In this document: positions 1-5,324 of the stretch, one piece after another
How positions within the stretch are numbered: the stretch's first letter is position 1
Layout of the letters: each line of letters begins with the position of its first letter
NCBI GenBank assembly: GCA_021807975.1
Contig: JAKBCJ010000328.1
Coordinates: 1-5,617 of the forward strand
Direction: 5' to 3'
Source of the DNA: Pseudomonadota bacterium
Lineage (GTDB): Bacteria > Pseudomonadota > Alphaproteobacteria > Acetobacterales > Acetobacteraceae
Length of the DNA: 5,617 nt
Notes under the pieces: generated by a model
Databases searched by the model: none
Told to the model about the DNA's origin: nothing
Seen by the model: only the letters and a program-made list of their open reading frames with translations
Position numbers and translations under genes: made by a program

Positions 1-911
1 TGTCCGGCAACGGCGGACTGACATTTGTCGCGACCGGCGGATCGGGCACGGTGGCAGCCGGTGGAGGAAAAAACGAAATCATCATCATGCCCAACGACAA
101 GGGATCATGGCTGATCGGCACCGGCGGACGCAACGATTCCATCCTGGCGCTTGGTTCTGGAAACGACTCCATTCGGCCGGGGGCCGGCCATAACACCGTC
201 CTGCTGGGCAGCGGCAACGACATGCTGACACTGTCCGGCCAGGATATAATCGTGGCAACCAACGGGCATGACACCGTCGATGCAACTGCCGCCAAATCCA
301 CCCTCCTCAACGCGGAATCGGCTAATTTGACCTTCGTCGGGGGCGCGGGCACCGCTACGATCCTGGGCGGAACCGGCAGCGACACGGTTTTTGGCGGCAG
401 CGGCCATCTGGTCGTGCATGGCGGGACAGCCGGCAACAACCTGCTGTTAGCCGGTGCGGGCGCGGCAACCCTGTTCGGCGGCGGCAACGGCGACCAGCTT
501 TATGCCGAAGGCAGCCGAGCCCAAACCCTTATCGCCGGGGCGGGTAACGAGACGCTGTCGGCGGCACTCAGTTTTGGACATGTTTCGCTGCAAGGCGGCC
601 TCGGCCAGGATCAACTCATCGCCGGCAGCGGCCAGGATACCCTGACCGCCGGAATGGGCAATGCGACCATGCACGGCGGGTTCGGCAAGGACACCTTCGC
701 CTTTATCGACGGTTCGGCGGGCGGAAAGGACCTGATTCTGAATTTCATGCCAGGCGACAAGATCGACCTGTCCGGATATGGCAAACATGCCGTGACCGAC
801 GCCCTGGCCTCCCAGACCGCCACCTCTGGCGGAGTCACGATCACTCTCTCGGATCGGACCAAAATCACCTTTGCCGACGTGACCAGCCTGAACAAGACTA
901 ATTTCACCTGA
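1..911 (+). CDS. RTX-like calcium-binding repeat protein, C-terminal part (5' truncated by window)
   Basis: The frame is open to the left edge, so the N-terminus lies outside; 302 residues are visible and end at TGA 909-911. GTG 51 is an internal codon and not a convincing start. The protein is rich in Gly, Asp, Asn, Ser and Thr, with nonapeptide-like repeats of the GGxGxDxUx type: GSGNDSIRP (visible residues 51-59), GSGNDMLTL (69-77), GGTGSDTVF (122-130), GGLGQDQLI (198-206), GSGQDTLTA (208-216) and GGFGKDTFA (225-233). Other repeats are degenerate and lack the Asp. In this family such repeats form a calcium-binding parallel beta-roll. The segment around residues 230-260 (KDTFAFIDG, then NFMPGDKIDLSGYG) matches the capping module common at the C-terminus of type I-secreted RTX proteins. 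There is almost no Cys, as expected for an exported protein. Secretion by a type I system to the surface or medium is inferred. Any enzymatic or adhesive N-terminal domain is not visible. tRNA-Gly follows after 54 bp. Confidence 0.85.
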   Translation, partial: SGNGGLTFVATGGSGTVAAGGGKNEIIIMPNDKGSWLIGTGGRNDSILALGSGNDSIRPGAGHNTVLLGSGNDMLTLSGQDIIVATNGHDTVDATAAKSTLLNAESANLTFVGGAGTATILGGTGSDTVFGGSGHLVVHGGTAGNNLLLAGAGAATLFGGGNGDQLYAEGSRAQTLIAGAGNETLSAALSFGHVSLQGGLGQDQLIAGSGQDTLTAGMGNATMHGGFGKDTFAFIDGSAGGKDLILNFMPGDKIDLSGYGKHAVTDALASQTATSGGVTITLSDRTKITFADVTSLNKTNFT

Positions 912-925
912 ACGTCCGCGGCGAA

Positions 926-954
926 TTGCATCCGCGCTGCAAATCTCCTAATAG
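926..954 (+). promoter_or_regulatory. Possible promoter of the tRNA-Gly gene
   Basis: A TTGCAT hexamer (926-931) and a TAATAG hexamer (949-954) are separated by exactly 17 bp. Transcription would start near 961, about 5 nt before the mature tRNA 5' end. Each hexamer matches the sigma-70 consensus at only three of six positions, so the call rests on spacing and location. A weak 5-bp hairpin (917-921 with 932-936) overlaps the -35 element. Alternatively the tRNA could be read from transcription of the RTX-like gene. Confidence 0.35.
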
Positions 955-965
955 GTTCGCGGAGC

Positions 966-1039
966 GCGGGTGTAGTTCAATGGTAGAACGGCAGCTTCCC
1001 AAGCTGCATACGAGGGTTCGATTCCCTCCATCCGCTCCA
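966..1039 (+). tRNA. tRNA-Gly (anticodon CCC)
   Basis: A complete 74-nt cloverleaf. The acceptor stem is 966-972 with 1029-1035 (one G-T wobble), the discriminator is U1036, and the CCA end is encoded at 1037-1039. The D stem is GTTC 975-978 with GAAC 986-989. The anticodon stem is GCAGC 991-995 with GCTGC 1003-1007, enclosing the seven-base loop TTCCCAA with anticodon CCC at 998-1000. The variable loop is 1008-1011. The T stem is GAGGG 1012-1016 with CCCTC 1024-1028, and the loop TTCGATT carries the invariant TTC. CCC reads the GGG glycine codon and corresponds to the E. coli glyU type. All stems pair, so the gene looks functional. Its 3' end lies 3 bp from the stop codon of the convergent small exported protein gene. 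Confidence 0.97.
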
Positions 1040-1042
1040 TCC

Positions 1043-1483
1043 TCATGGATCGTCGGGCCGATCCTTCGGGGTATCGTCCGTTTCCAACGGAACCACCGGC
1101 CGCTCGTCGGTGGAATAGCCCTGTCCCGTTGTGAATGACGGCGTTTCCGGGCTGGCTTTACCCGGGCCGGGCAGGCCCGCTTTCGGCACCGTCAGATCAG
1201 TCGTCGCGCTGAAAAAGTCCGGCACTCCGGGGGTTTCGGCTGCCGTATCCGCGCGCGGCGCGAAAAGGTCCGGATCGGTCTTGGGTTCCGCTTTCGGAGC
1301 CTGGGTCCGTTGCTGAGGCATCCCCTCCCCCGGCATACCAAAGCTGGGCAGCCCGAAATTCTTGTCCAATCCCGCCGGGGGCGCATTCGAATACTCCCGC
1401 GACGGGGCCATTTTCGGTTGGGCGCAAGCCGGCAGCGCGATCGCCGCACCCATGCCGACCGCCAAGGCAGCCAACAGCCTCAT
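1043..1483 (-). CDS. Small proline-rich exported protein or lipoprotein of unknown function
   Basis: 146 residues; ATG at 1483-1481, TGA at 1045-1043. The start is supported by a near-perfect Shine-Dalgarno AGGAGG (1496-1491) 7 nt upstream. A signal sequence is evident: an Arg at residue 2, a hydrophobic stretch at residues 3-17, then LPACAQP. Cys20 in LPAC could be the lipidated Cys of an imperfect lipobox (Pro at -2 is unusual). Otherwise signal peptidase I could cut after Ala19 or Ala21. The mature part (about 22-146) looks disordered: rich in Pro, Gly, Asp, Glu and Thr, with a Gly/Met/Pro segment at 44-56, LFAP at 73-76, and an acidic tail ending DRPDDP. There is no recognisable domain and no family I can name. 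It lies 80 bp downstream of oxyR on the same strand without an obvious terminator between them, so it may be co-transcribed. It is convergent with tRNA-Gly. Confidence 0.75.
   Translation of the reverse strand: MRLLAALAVGMGAAIALPACAQPKMAPSREYSNAPPAGLDKNFGLPSFGMPGEGMPQQRTQAPKAEPKTDPDLFAPRADTAAETPGVPDFFSATTDLTVPKAGLPGPGKASPETPSFTTGQGYSTDERPVVPLETDDTPKDRPDDP
1047..1064 (+). terminator. Possible hairpin terminator of the tRNA, inside the convergent gene's 3' end
   Basis: GGATCG (1047-1052) and CGATCC (1059-1064) pair perfectly around a 6-nt loop, 7 nt after the CCA end. No T-tract follows on the + strand (TTCGGGG), so it is not a canonical intrinsic terminator. The hairpin lies within the last codons of the minus-strand small exported protein gene, where the bases also encode the Asp/Pro-rich tail. 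Confidence 0.3.
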
Positions 1484-1563
1484 GCCGGGACCTCCTGTTC
1501 TCACCGGCAGACATGACCCGAACCGGCAGCGAAGACGCAAATCGTTCCTGCGTGATGGGCCGG

Positions 1564-2487
1564 CTATCCCTCCAGCGTCTCGCGGCATGTCTCCACCAAA
1601 TGCGTTCCCAAAGCGCGGTAATCCGCCGCCCGGGGTGCATTGGGACGCCATGCCAGTCCCAGCGTGCGCCACGCACCGGCCCCGGCGAGCGGACGCAGTA
1701 CAATTCCGGTCCCCGCCGTGATCCCCGCCGCCACCGCCAGCTTCGGCAGCAGCGTAACGCCCAGCCCGCTCGCCACCATTTGCACCAGCGTATGCAGGCT
1801 TGTCGCCGCGAAGCCGTCCTGATCGCCTCTCTCGCCCGCCAGCAACCCGCACACCGCCAGCGCCTGGTCGCGCAGGCAATGGCCATCTTCCAACAGCAGC
1901 AGACGTTCCCGCACCAAAGCAGAGACCGCGACCTGCTCCTCGCCCGCCAACCGGTGATCCGGCGGCAATGCGACCATGAAGCCGTCCCGGGCGACCGGCA
2001 CCGTTTCCGCCCCGCCGCAGTCGCACGGCGTCGCCAGCAGCAGCAAATCCAGCCTGTTGGCGGTCAGCCGGTCCACCAGGCTGGCGGTCGTATCCTCGCG
2101 CAAATACAACCGCAGCCGGGGAAACGCCGCCCGCAGCGCCGGCATCAGCGTCGGCAGCAAGAACGGCCCGATCGTCGGGATAACACCCAGCCTCAGCGGC
2201 CCGGCCATCGGCTCACGCGCCGCGGTCGCCGCTTCAGTCACCGCTTCCAGGGTGCTCAGCGCGGTCCGGGCACGATCAACCAGTTCCAGCCCCAGCGGCG
2301 TGAATACCACATGCCGTCCAGCCGCCCGGTCCAGAATATGGCAATCCAACTGCCGCTCCAGCGCCAGCAGACCAGCCGACAATGTGGACTGCGTAACCGA
2401 GCAAATCTGCGCCGCGCGACCAAAGTGGCGGCTTTCCGCCAAAGCAACCAGATAGCGCAGTTGTTGCGGGCTCGGTAGCAGAGTCAT
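1564..2487 (-). CDS. oxyR: LysR-family hydrogen peroxide-sensing regulator OxyR
   Basis: 307 residues from ATG 2487, ending at TAG 1566-1564; E. coli OxyR has 305. An in-frame TTG at 2499 would add four residues, but ATG 2487 has AAGGA just upstream, partly overlapping that extension, and aligns better with known OxyR starts. The N-terminal winged helix-turn-helix spans about residues 5-63, with the core LRYLVALAESRHFGRAAQIC and then SVTQSTLSAGLLALERQL. The effector domain (about 90-300) contains the OxyR redox motif LLLEDGHCLRDQALAVC. Its two cysteines, Cys204 and Cys213, are nine residues apart, as Cys199 and Cys208 are in E. coli. The following ATSLHTLVQMVASGLGVTLLP is also typical. In this family peroxide oxidises the first Cys, a disulfide forms, and the tetramer switches on catalase, peroxiredoxin and thiol-repair genes. 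None of those targets is in the window. The AT-rich palindromic region just upstream is a good candidate for autoregulation. Strong call. Confidence 0.93.
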   Translation of the reverse strand: MTLLPSPQQLRYLVALAESRHFGRAAQICSVTQSTLSAGLLALERQLDCHILDRAAGRHVVFTPLGLELVDRARTALSTLEAVTEAATAAREPMAGPLRLGVIPTIGPFLLPTLMPALRAAFPRLRLYLREDTTASLVDRLTANRLDLLLLATPCDCGGAETVPVARDGFMVALPPDHRLAGEEQVAVSALVRERLLLLEDGHCLRDQALAVCGLLAGERGDQDGFAATSLHTLVQMVASGLGVTLLPKLAVAAGITAGTGIVLRPLAGAGAWRTLGLAWRPNAPRAADYRALGTHLVETCRETLEG

Positions 2488-2496
2488 CGTTTCCTT

Positions 2497-2537
2497 CAAT
2501 TAAATTGTGTAATTTCATTTAATGGCACGAAATTTCA
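2497..2537 (-). promoter_or_regulatory. AT-rich palindromic region upstream of oxyR (probable promoter/operator)
   Basis: About 40 bp that are conspicuously AT-rich in a GC-rich context, immediately upstream of the oxyR start. It holds a palindrome CAATT-A-AATTG (2497-2507), an inverted repeat AATTTC (2511-2516) / GAAATT (2529-2534) with a 12-bp spacer, and a direct repeat AATTTCA (2511-2517 and 2531-2537) spaced 20 bp, about two helical turns. LysR-type regulators commonly bind interrupted palindromes with T-N11-A cores upstream of their own gene, so autoregulation by OxyR is plausible. No confident -35/-10 pair can be assigned. Confidence 0.5.
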
Positions 2538-2586
2538 CCAAGCGCCATAGCCGTTTCGGACCAAACGCGGGACACCAGCATGCGCC

Positions 2587-2620
2587 GCACTCGACCGGCT
2601 TAGTCACCCCTGTCGAGTGC
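2587..2620. repeat. Perfect 9-bp inverted repeat, 16-nt loop
   Basis: GCACTCGAC (2587-2595) and GTCGAGTGC (2612-2620) are exact reverse complements around 16 nt. It lies between the livF stop and the oxyR start. Its right arm shares two bases with the adjacent second inverted repeat. It could be a transcript hairpin, a regulator site, or part of a dispersed palindromic element. There is no T-tract on either side, so it is not a canonical terminator. Confidence 0.75.
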
Positions 2621-2664
2621 CCCGGGGAACTACTGCCTGAGCTTCTGAAGGCCACCCCCGGGGC
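2619..2664. repeat. Perfect 9-bp GC inverted repeat, 28-nt interior
   Basis: GCCCCGGGG (2619-2627) and CCCCGGGGC (2656-2664) are exact reverse complements. The interior contains a smaller GCCT (2635-2638) / AGGC (2649-2652) pairing. The arms are all G and C, so the hairpin would be very stable. Each arm is itself largely self-complementary, and the two arms share the core CCCCGGGG, so direct and inverted readings coincide. Together with the preceding repeat it makes a two-stem structure spanning 2587-2664. Confidence 0.7.
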
Positions 2665-2734
2665 TACGCGAAGAATATCGCCGGAATTCGGGGGGCCGGA
2701 CACTGTCGTTCGCACCCCGCCGCGGGCAGCCAGC

Positions 2735-3484
2735 TCAAGCGCCCATGTAGAATTCGCGAATTAATTTATTGTTGTTCAGAGACTCCGGAGAGTCGCCTTC
2801 GAACTCCACATGCCCATGGACCAGCACATAGCCCCGATCGGCGATCCGGATCGCCTGGGTGAAGTTCTGCTCCGCCATCAGCACGGAGAGTTGAAACCCG
2901 TCTTTCAGCTCCTTGATCTTGTCGATGGTGCGGGCAACCAGCAGCGGGGCCAACCCGACCGACGGTTCGTCGATCAGCAGCATGCGCGGATCGGACATCA
3001 GTGCCCGCGCCAGGGCCAGCATCTGCTGCTCGCCACCGCTCATGGAGCCAGCCAACTGTTTGCGCCGCTCCGCCAGCCGGGGAAACGCCTCAAAGCAGAA
3101 CGCCAGGTTGTCTTTCAGCTTGGCCCGCGCCGTGTCGCGGAAAGCACCCAGGTAGAGGTTCTCAGTCACCGTCAGGCGGGGGAACAGGCGACGGCCCTCG
3201 GGTACCAGCGCGATGCCCAGATCGACGATGGCCTCGGTGGATTTGCCTATCAGATCGTGGGCCACGCCGTCGATGGTGGCAACGATCAGGCCGGCGGTGG
3301 GACGCACCATGCCCATGATCGTCTTCATCAGGGTGGATTTACCGTTGCCGTTGGTGCCCAGCAGCGCAACCGTCTCGCCCTCGCGCACCGCCATGGTCAC
3401 ATTATGCAGAATGCGAATCGTGCCGTAACCCGAATCCAGGCCGGCGATGGTCAGGCTAGCGGGCAATGCCGGCCCCCGGGGCAA
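2735..3484 (-). CDS. livF: LivF-type ABC transporter ATP-binding protein (branched-chain amino acid family)
   Basis: 249 residues if TTG 3484 is used, 243 from TTG 3466; E. coli LivF has 237. ATP-binding subunit that powers HAAT-family uptake of branched-chain amino acids or related amides, working with LivG, LivH, LivM and a binding protein. Numbered from 3484: Walker A GTNGNGKST (43-51), Q-loop region VPEGRRLFPRLTVTENL (94-110) typical of LivF, signature MSGGEQQ (148-154), Walker B MLLIDEP (168-174) with Glu173 as catalytic base, and AEQN (204-207) where LivF proteins carry Gln at the usual H-loop position. All catalytic motifs are intact. No ATG lies in frame before the conserved core: an in-frame TGA occurs at 3493-3491, and the first in-frame ATG is inside the domain (residue 31). 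TTG 3466 gives a typical N-terminal length and has a GGGGG tract 6 nt upstream; neither start is certain. No other liv gene is visible, so the substrate is unproven. The symbol reflects family only. Confidence 0.85.
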   Translation of the reverse strand: MPRGPALPASLTIAGLDSGYGTIRILHNVTMAVREGETVALLGTNGNGKSTLMKTIMGMVRPTAGLIVATIDGVAHDLIGKSTEAIVDLGIALVPEGRRLFPRLTVTENLYLGAFRDTARAKLKDNLAFCFEAFPRLAERRKQLAGSMSGGEQQMLALARALMSDPRMLLIDEPSVGLAPLLVARTIDKIKELKDGFQLSVLMAEQNFTQAIRIADRGYVLVHGHVEFEGDSPESLNNNKLIREFYMGA

Positions 3485-3558
3485 CAGGTGTCATCGAAAG
3501 CTGGATCATCCGGACGGTACGCCTTGTTGGTTCAGGCTGATTTATCGCCGCACCATGT

Positions 3559-3583
3559 GGGCGCAGCCCGGCTTTGACAAGCC
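3559..3583 (-). terminator. Tandem short hairpins after the glycosyltransferase-like gene (weak terminator candidate)
   Basis: Reading the minus strand 11 nt beyond the TAA at 3594 there is GGCTT-GTCA-AAGCC (3583-3570), followed directly by GGGC-TGC-GCCC (3569-3559). Both are short stems without a downstream T-tract. They could slow or end transcription before livF, but the evidence is structural and weak. Confidence 0.25.
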
Positions 3584-3593
3584 CGCCATCCGG

Positions 3594-5192
3594 TTACCGC
3601 GGCGTGCCAACCAGTGGGGGCCCCCCTCCCGCGATCGGCGCGGCCTGCGCCGCCACCCAGACATCCCGGCATCCGCCCCGGCCGCGCTTGTAAACCACCA
3701 GCCCATCGAACGCGGCGATCGGGCGGAACCGCGACCAGGCCCGGGCGAACGCCGGGTCCGCCGCGCTTAGCACGCGGATGTATTGGGTCGTCTCACGCGT
3801 ATCCACCACCGCTATATCGGGACATCCAGCGATGAAATCGTGCGCCACCCAACGCGCGATCGGCCATTCCCTGTCCACTGCCGGATCGAATCCGGCGCGC
3901 CAGACTTCCCCCTTCAAGGCCCACATGGAATCGAAGCGGGACGCCCAGGTGACACCGGTTTCGTTCACCACCGGAAATCCCAGCGCGATCCATTCGGAAA
4001 ACGCGATATAGGTCCGGGCGTGTTCGGCTTTCAGGATGGCTTCCAGTCTATCCACCGCGGTCTGCCGGGGCTCCGCCGCCTCTATTGCCCCGGGTTCCAG
4101 CAAACGGATCGAGGTGGCACAAAACACCCCGACCGCCAGGCTGGCCGCCACCAGCGGAACGCCGATTTTCCAACGCCGCTGCACGATTTCCCCGGCAATC
4201 CAAAGCGTCAGCGCCAGCACCGTGGCGATCGTGGCCGGCAGCCGGTGATAATACCAGTCCTTGCCGTCAACGAAGCACACAACCGTACTCGCCGCGGCGA
4301 ACACCACCAGCGTCAGCATCAGGTCGAAGTCCGGCAGGCTGCGCCGGCGCAACCATAGCAGTCCAGCGGCCACGGCCTCACCCGACAGCAGCAGCGCGCT
4401 GTCCGACAACAACTGCACAAAAGACACATCGGTCGCGCCATACAACGCCAATGCCATCGGCACCGCCCGATGCAGATAGGCCGGACAATCGATCGCCACC
4501 AACCCCGCGTAGGCAGCCATCGCGACGCCGGCCGCGAACGGCATCGCCCGCCAGGGCCGCAGGCCGCGGGTCAGTGCCAGGCACTCCAGCGCCACGAACA
4601 CAGCGGCGTAACGCGGCTTCAACGCGCATCCCAGGCCGGCCAGCACACCAGCCGCCACAGCCCATTTCCAGGGTATGGTCTTGCCGTCCAGCGACAACGC
4701 GAACAGCGCCAGGTACGGCAGGAACGCCGCCGTCATCAGATGCTCGCGCTGGCCCAGGTCGGCGGCGGGCAGGATCAGCAGCGCGCAGCCGATAACCGCG
4801 AACACCGGCAGCCGGTCGGCGAAAATCCCGCCACGCTGCCGCCGCAGCGTCGCTGCCCACCATGCACACCCCAGCACACCGGCGATGAACACCGGCATCG
4901 CGACGAACCTTGGATCGGCATCCAGCCAGCGTGCTATTTCCAGCGGCACCGCCGATATCCACACGATCAGCGGCGGGTTGACCTCCACTACGTCGATGTA
5001 CAGTTCGAACCCGGACATCCACCGCCGGGCGACATACAGCAGCCAGGCGATGTCGTCCTTTTGGGGCGAACGCAGAGCGATGAACAGAACGGTACCCAGC
5101 ACGCACACCAGCAGCAGCGTACTGACGATCGACACCATGTGCCGGGTACGGAAAAAACCCCGGCCAAGTCCGGGGGCGGAGACATGAGACAT
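3594..5192 (-). CDS. Polytopic membrane protein, probable GT-C (PMT/ArnT-like) glycosyltransferase
   Basis: 532 residues from ATG 5192, ending at TAA 3596-3594. An in-frame ATG at 5282 would add 30 residues, but that segment has codon use unlike the rest and looks like a leader, so 5192 is preferred despite only a weak AGAAG upstream. There is a short basic N-terminus (RTRH 15-18), then about 11-12 hydrophobic segments between residues 20 and 362: about 20-40, 97-116, 127-143, 152-168, 175-207, 213-235, 290-307, 319-337 and 342-362 are clearest. A roughly 170-residue, mostly hydrophilic C-terminal domain follows. Asp46-Asp47 in the first loop (SPQKDDIAWLLYVARRW), followed by LYIDVVEVNPPL (64-75), matches the acidic first-loop motif of GT-C enzymes, which move sugars from polyprenyl-phosphate donors onto periplasmic acceptors. 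GQREHLM (147-153), ALKPRY (190-195) and DGKDWYYHRLP (309-319) are likely family signatures. Donor and acceptor are unknown. No glycan-pathway genes adjoin. Confidence 0.7.
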   Translation of the reverse strand: MSHVSAPGLGRGFFRTRHMVSIVSTLLLVCVLGTVLFIALRSPQKDDIAWLLYVARRWMSGFELYIDVVEVNPPLIVWISAVPLEIARWLDADPRFVAMPVFIAGVLGCAWWAATLRRQRGGIFADRLPVFAVIGCALLILPAADLGQREHLMTAAFLPYLALFALSLDGKTIPWKWAVAAGVLAGLGCALKPRYAAVFVALECLALTRGLRPWRAMPFAAGVAMAAYAGLVAIDCPAYLHRAVPMALALYGATDVSFVQLLSDSALLLSGEAVAAGLLWLRRRSLPDFDLMLTLVVFAAASTVVCFVDGKDWYYHRLPATIATVLALTLWIAGEIVQRRWKIGVPLVAASLAVGVFCATSIRLLEPGAIEAAEPRQTAVDRLEAILKAEHARTYIAFSEWIALGFPVVNETGVTWASRFDSMWALKGEVWRAGFDPAVDREWPIARWVAHDFIAGCPDIAVVDTRETTQYIRVLSAADPAFARAWSRFRPIAAFDGLVVYKRGRGGCRDVWVAAQAAPIAGGGPPLVGTPR

Positions 5193-5324
5193 TGTTGCAG
5201 TGAAAACTTCTGACCGGAAAATGTGCGCTAGTCGCACTCTTTGTTGCCACACCGTTAAACTCCAGCCAAGTGGCTGAATCATGACAGCGCAGGGCCGGCT
5301 GGACGCAAAAGATGAATTTTCGCT
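5193..5324. promoter_or_regulatory. Upstream region of the glycosyltransferase-like gene, with two inverted repeats
   Basis: 132 bp, visibly less GC-rich than the flanking genes. It contains GTGCG-CTAGT-CGCAC (5223-5237, 5-bp arms, 5-nt loop) and CAGCCA-AG-TGGCTG (5263-5276, 6-bp arms, 2-bp spacer). The second has the form of a dimeric regulator site. The minus strand should carry the promoter of the 5192-3594 gene here, but no convincing -35/-10 pair was found. GC-flanked A and T runs at 5306-5323 could form a weak hairpin after the preceding gene's stop. Confidence 0.4.

Larger units (their letters stand above)
2488..2734. other. Intergenic region between livF and oxyR (247 bp)
   Basis: No gene is supported here. 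The oxyR-proximal 50 bp are AT-rich and promoter-like. The middle carries the two inverted repeats, and the livF-proximal part is GC-rich with only a weak CCCG-CCG-CGGG hairpin (about 2716-2726) after the livF stop. Open frames cross the region on both strands (about 80 codons at 2522-2764 on +, 66 codons at 2715-2515 on -). They have no ribosome binding site and no recognisable domain, and the + frame runs into the 3' end of livF. Confidence 0.6.

Noticed and set aside
917..936. Hairpin after the RTX-like gene as an intrinsic terminator
   Set aside because: Only a 5-bp stem with a 10-nt loop and no T-tract.
966..1039. tRNA gene as an attachment site for an integrated element
   Set aside because: No integrase gene and no repeated copy of the tRNA 3' end are present in the window.
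1043..2026. 327-codon minus-strand frame that includes the small exported protein
   Set aside because: Only the part from ATG 1483 has a Shine-Dalgarno and a signal sequence. The upstream part is an out-of-frame, Gly/Arg-rich reading of oxyR.
1513..2478. 321-codon + strand open frame opposite oxyR
   Set aside because: It is Gln/Arg-rich with no domain or ribosome binding site and lies wholly antisense to the well-supported oxyR, a typical shadow in GC-rich DNA.
2522..2764. 80-codon + strand frame in the livF-oxyR spacer
   Set aside because: ATG 2522 has no Shine-Dalgarno, the codons cross both inverted repeats, and the frame runs into the 3' end of livF. No domain was recognised.
2810..3577. 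255-codon + strand open frame opposite livF
   Set aside because: Antisense to intact ABC ATPase motifs, with low-complexity Gln/Arg/His composition and no recognisable domain.
4085..4795. 236-codon + strand open frame, Pro/Arg-rich
   Set aside because: Antisense shadow of the membrane protein; the composition is that expected from reading a GC-rich gene in the wrong frame.
4378..5250. 290-codon minus-strand frame overlapping the membrane protein
   Set aside because: An Arg/Ala/Gly-rich wrong-frame reading of the same strand. The competing frame has membrane segments and family motifs.
5240..5260. Possible sigma-54 promoter (TGGCA...TGC on the minus strand)
   Set aside because: The spacing between the GG and GC elements is off by one base and the -12 element is poor.
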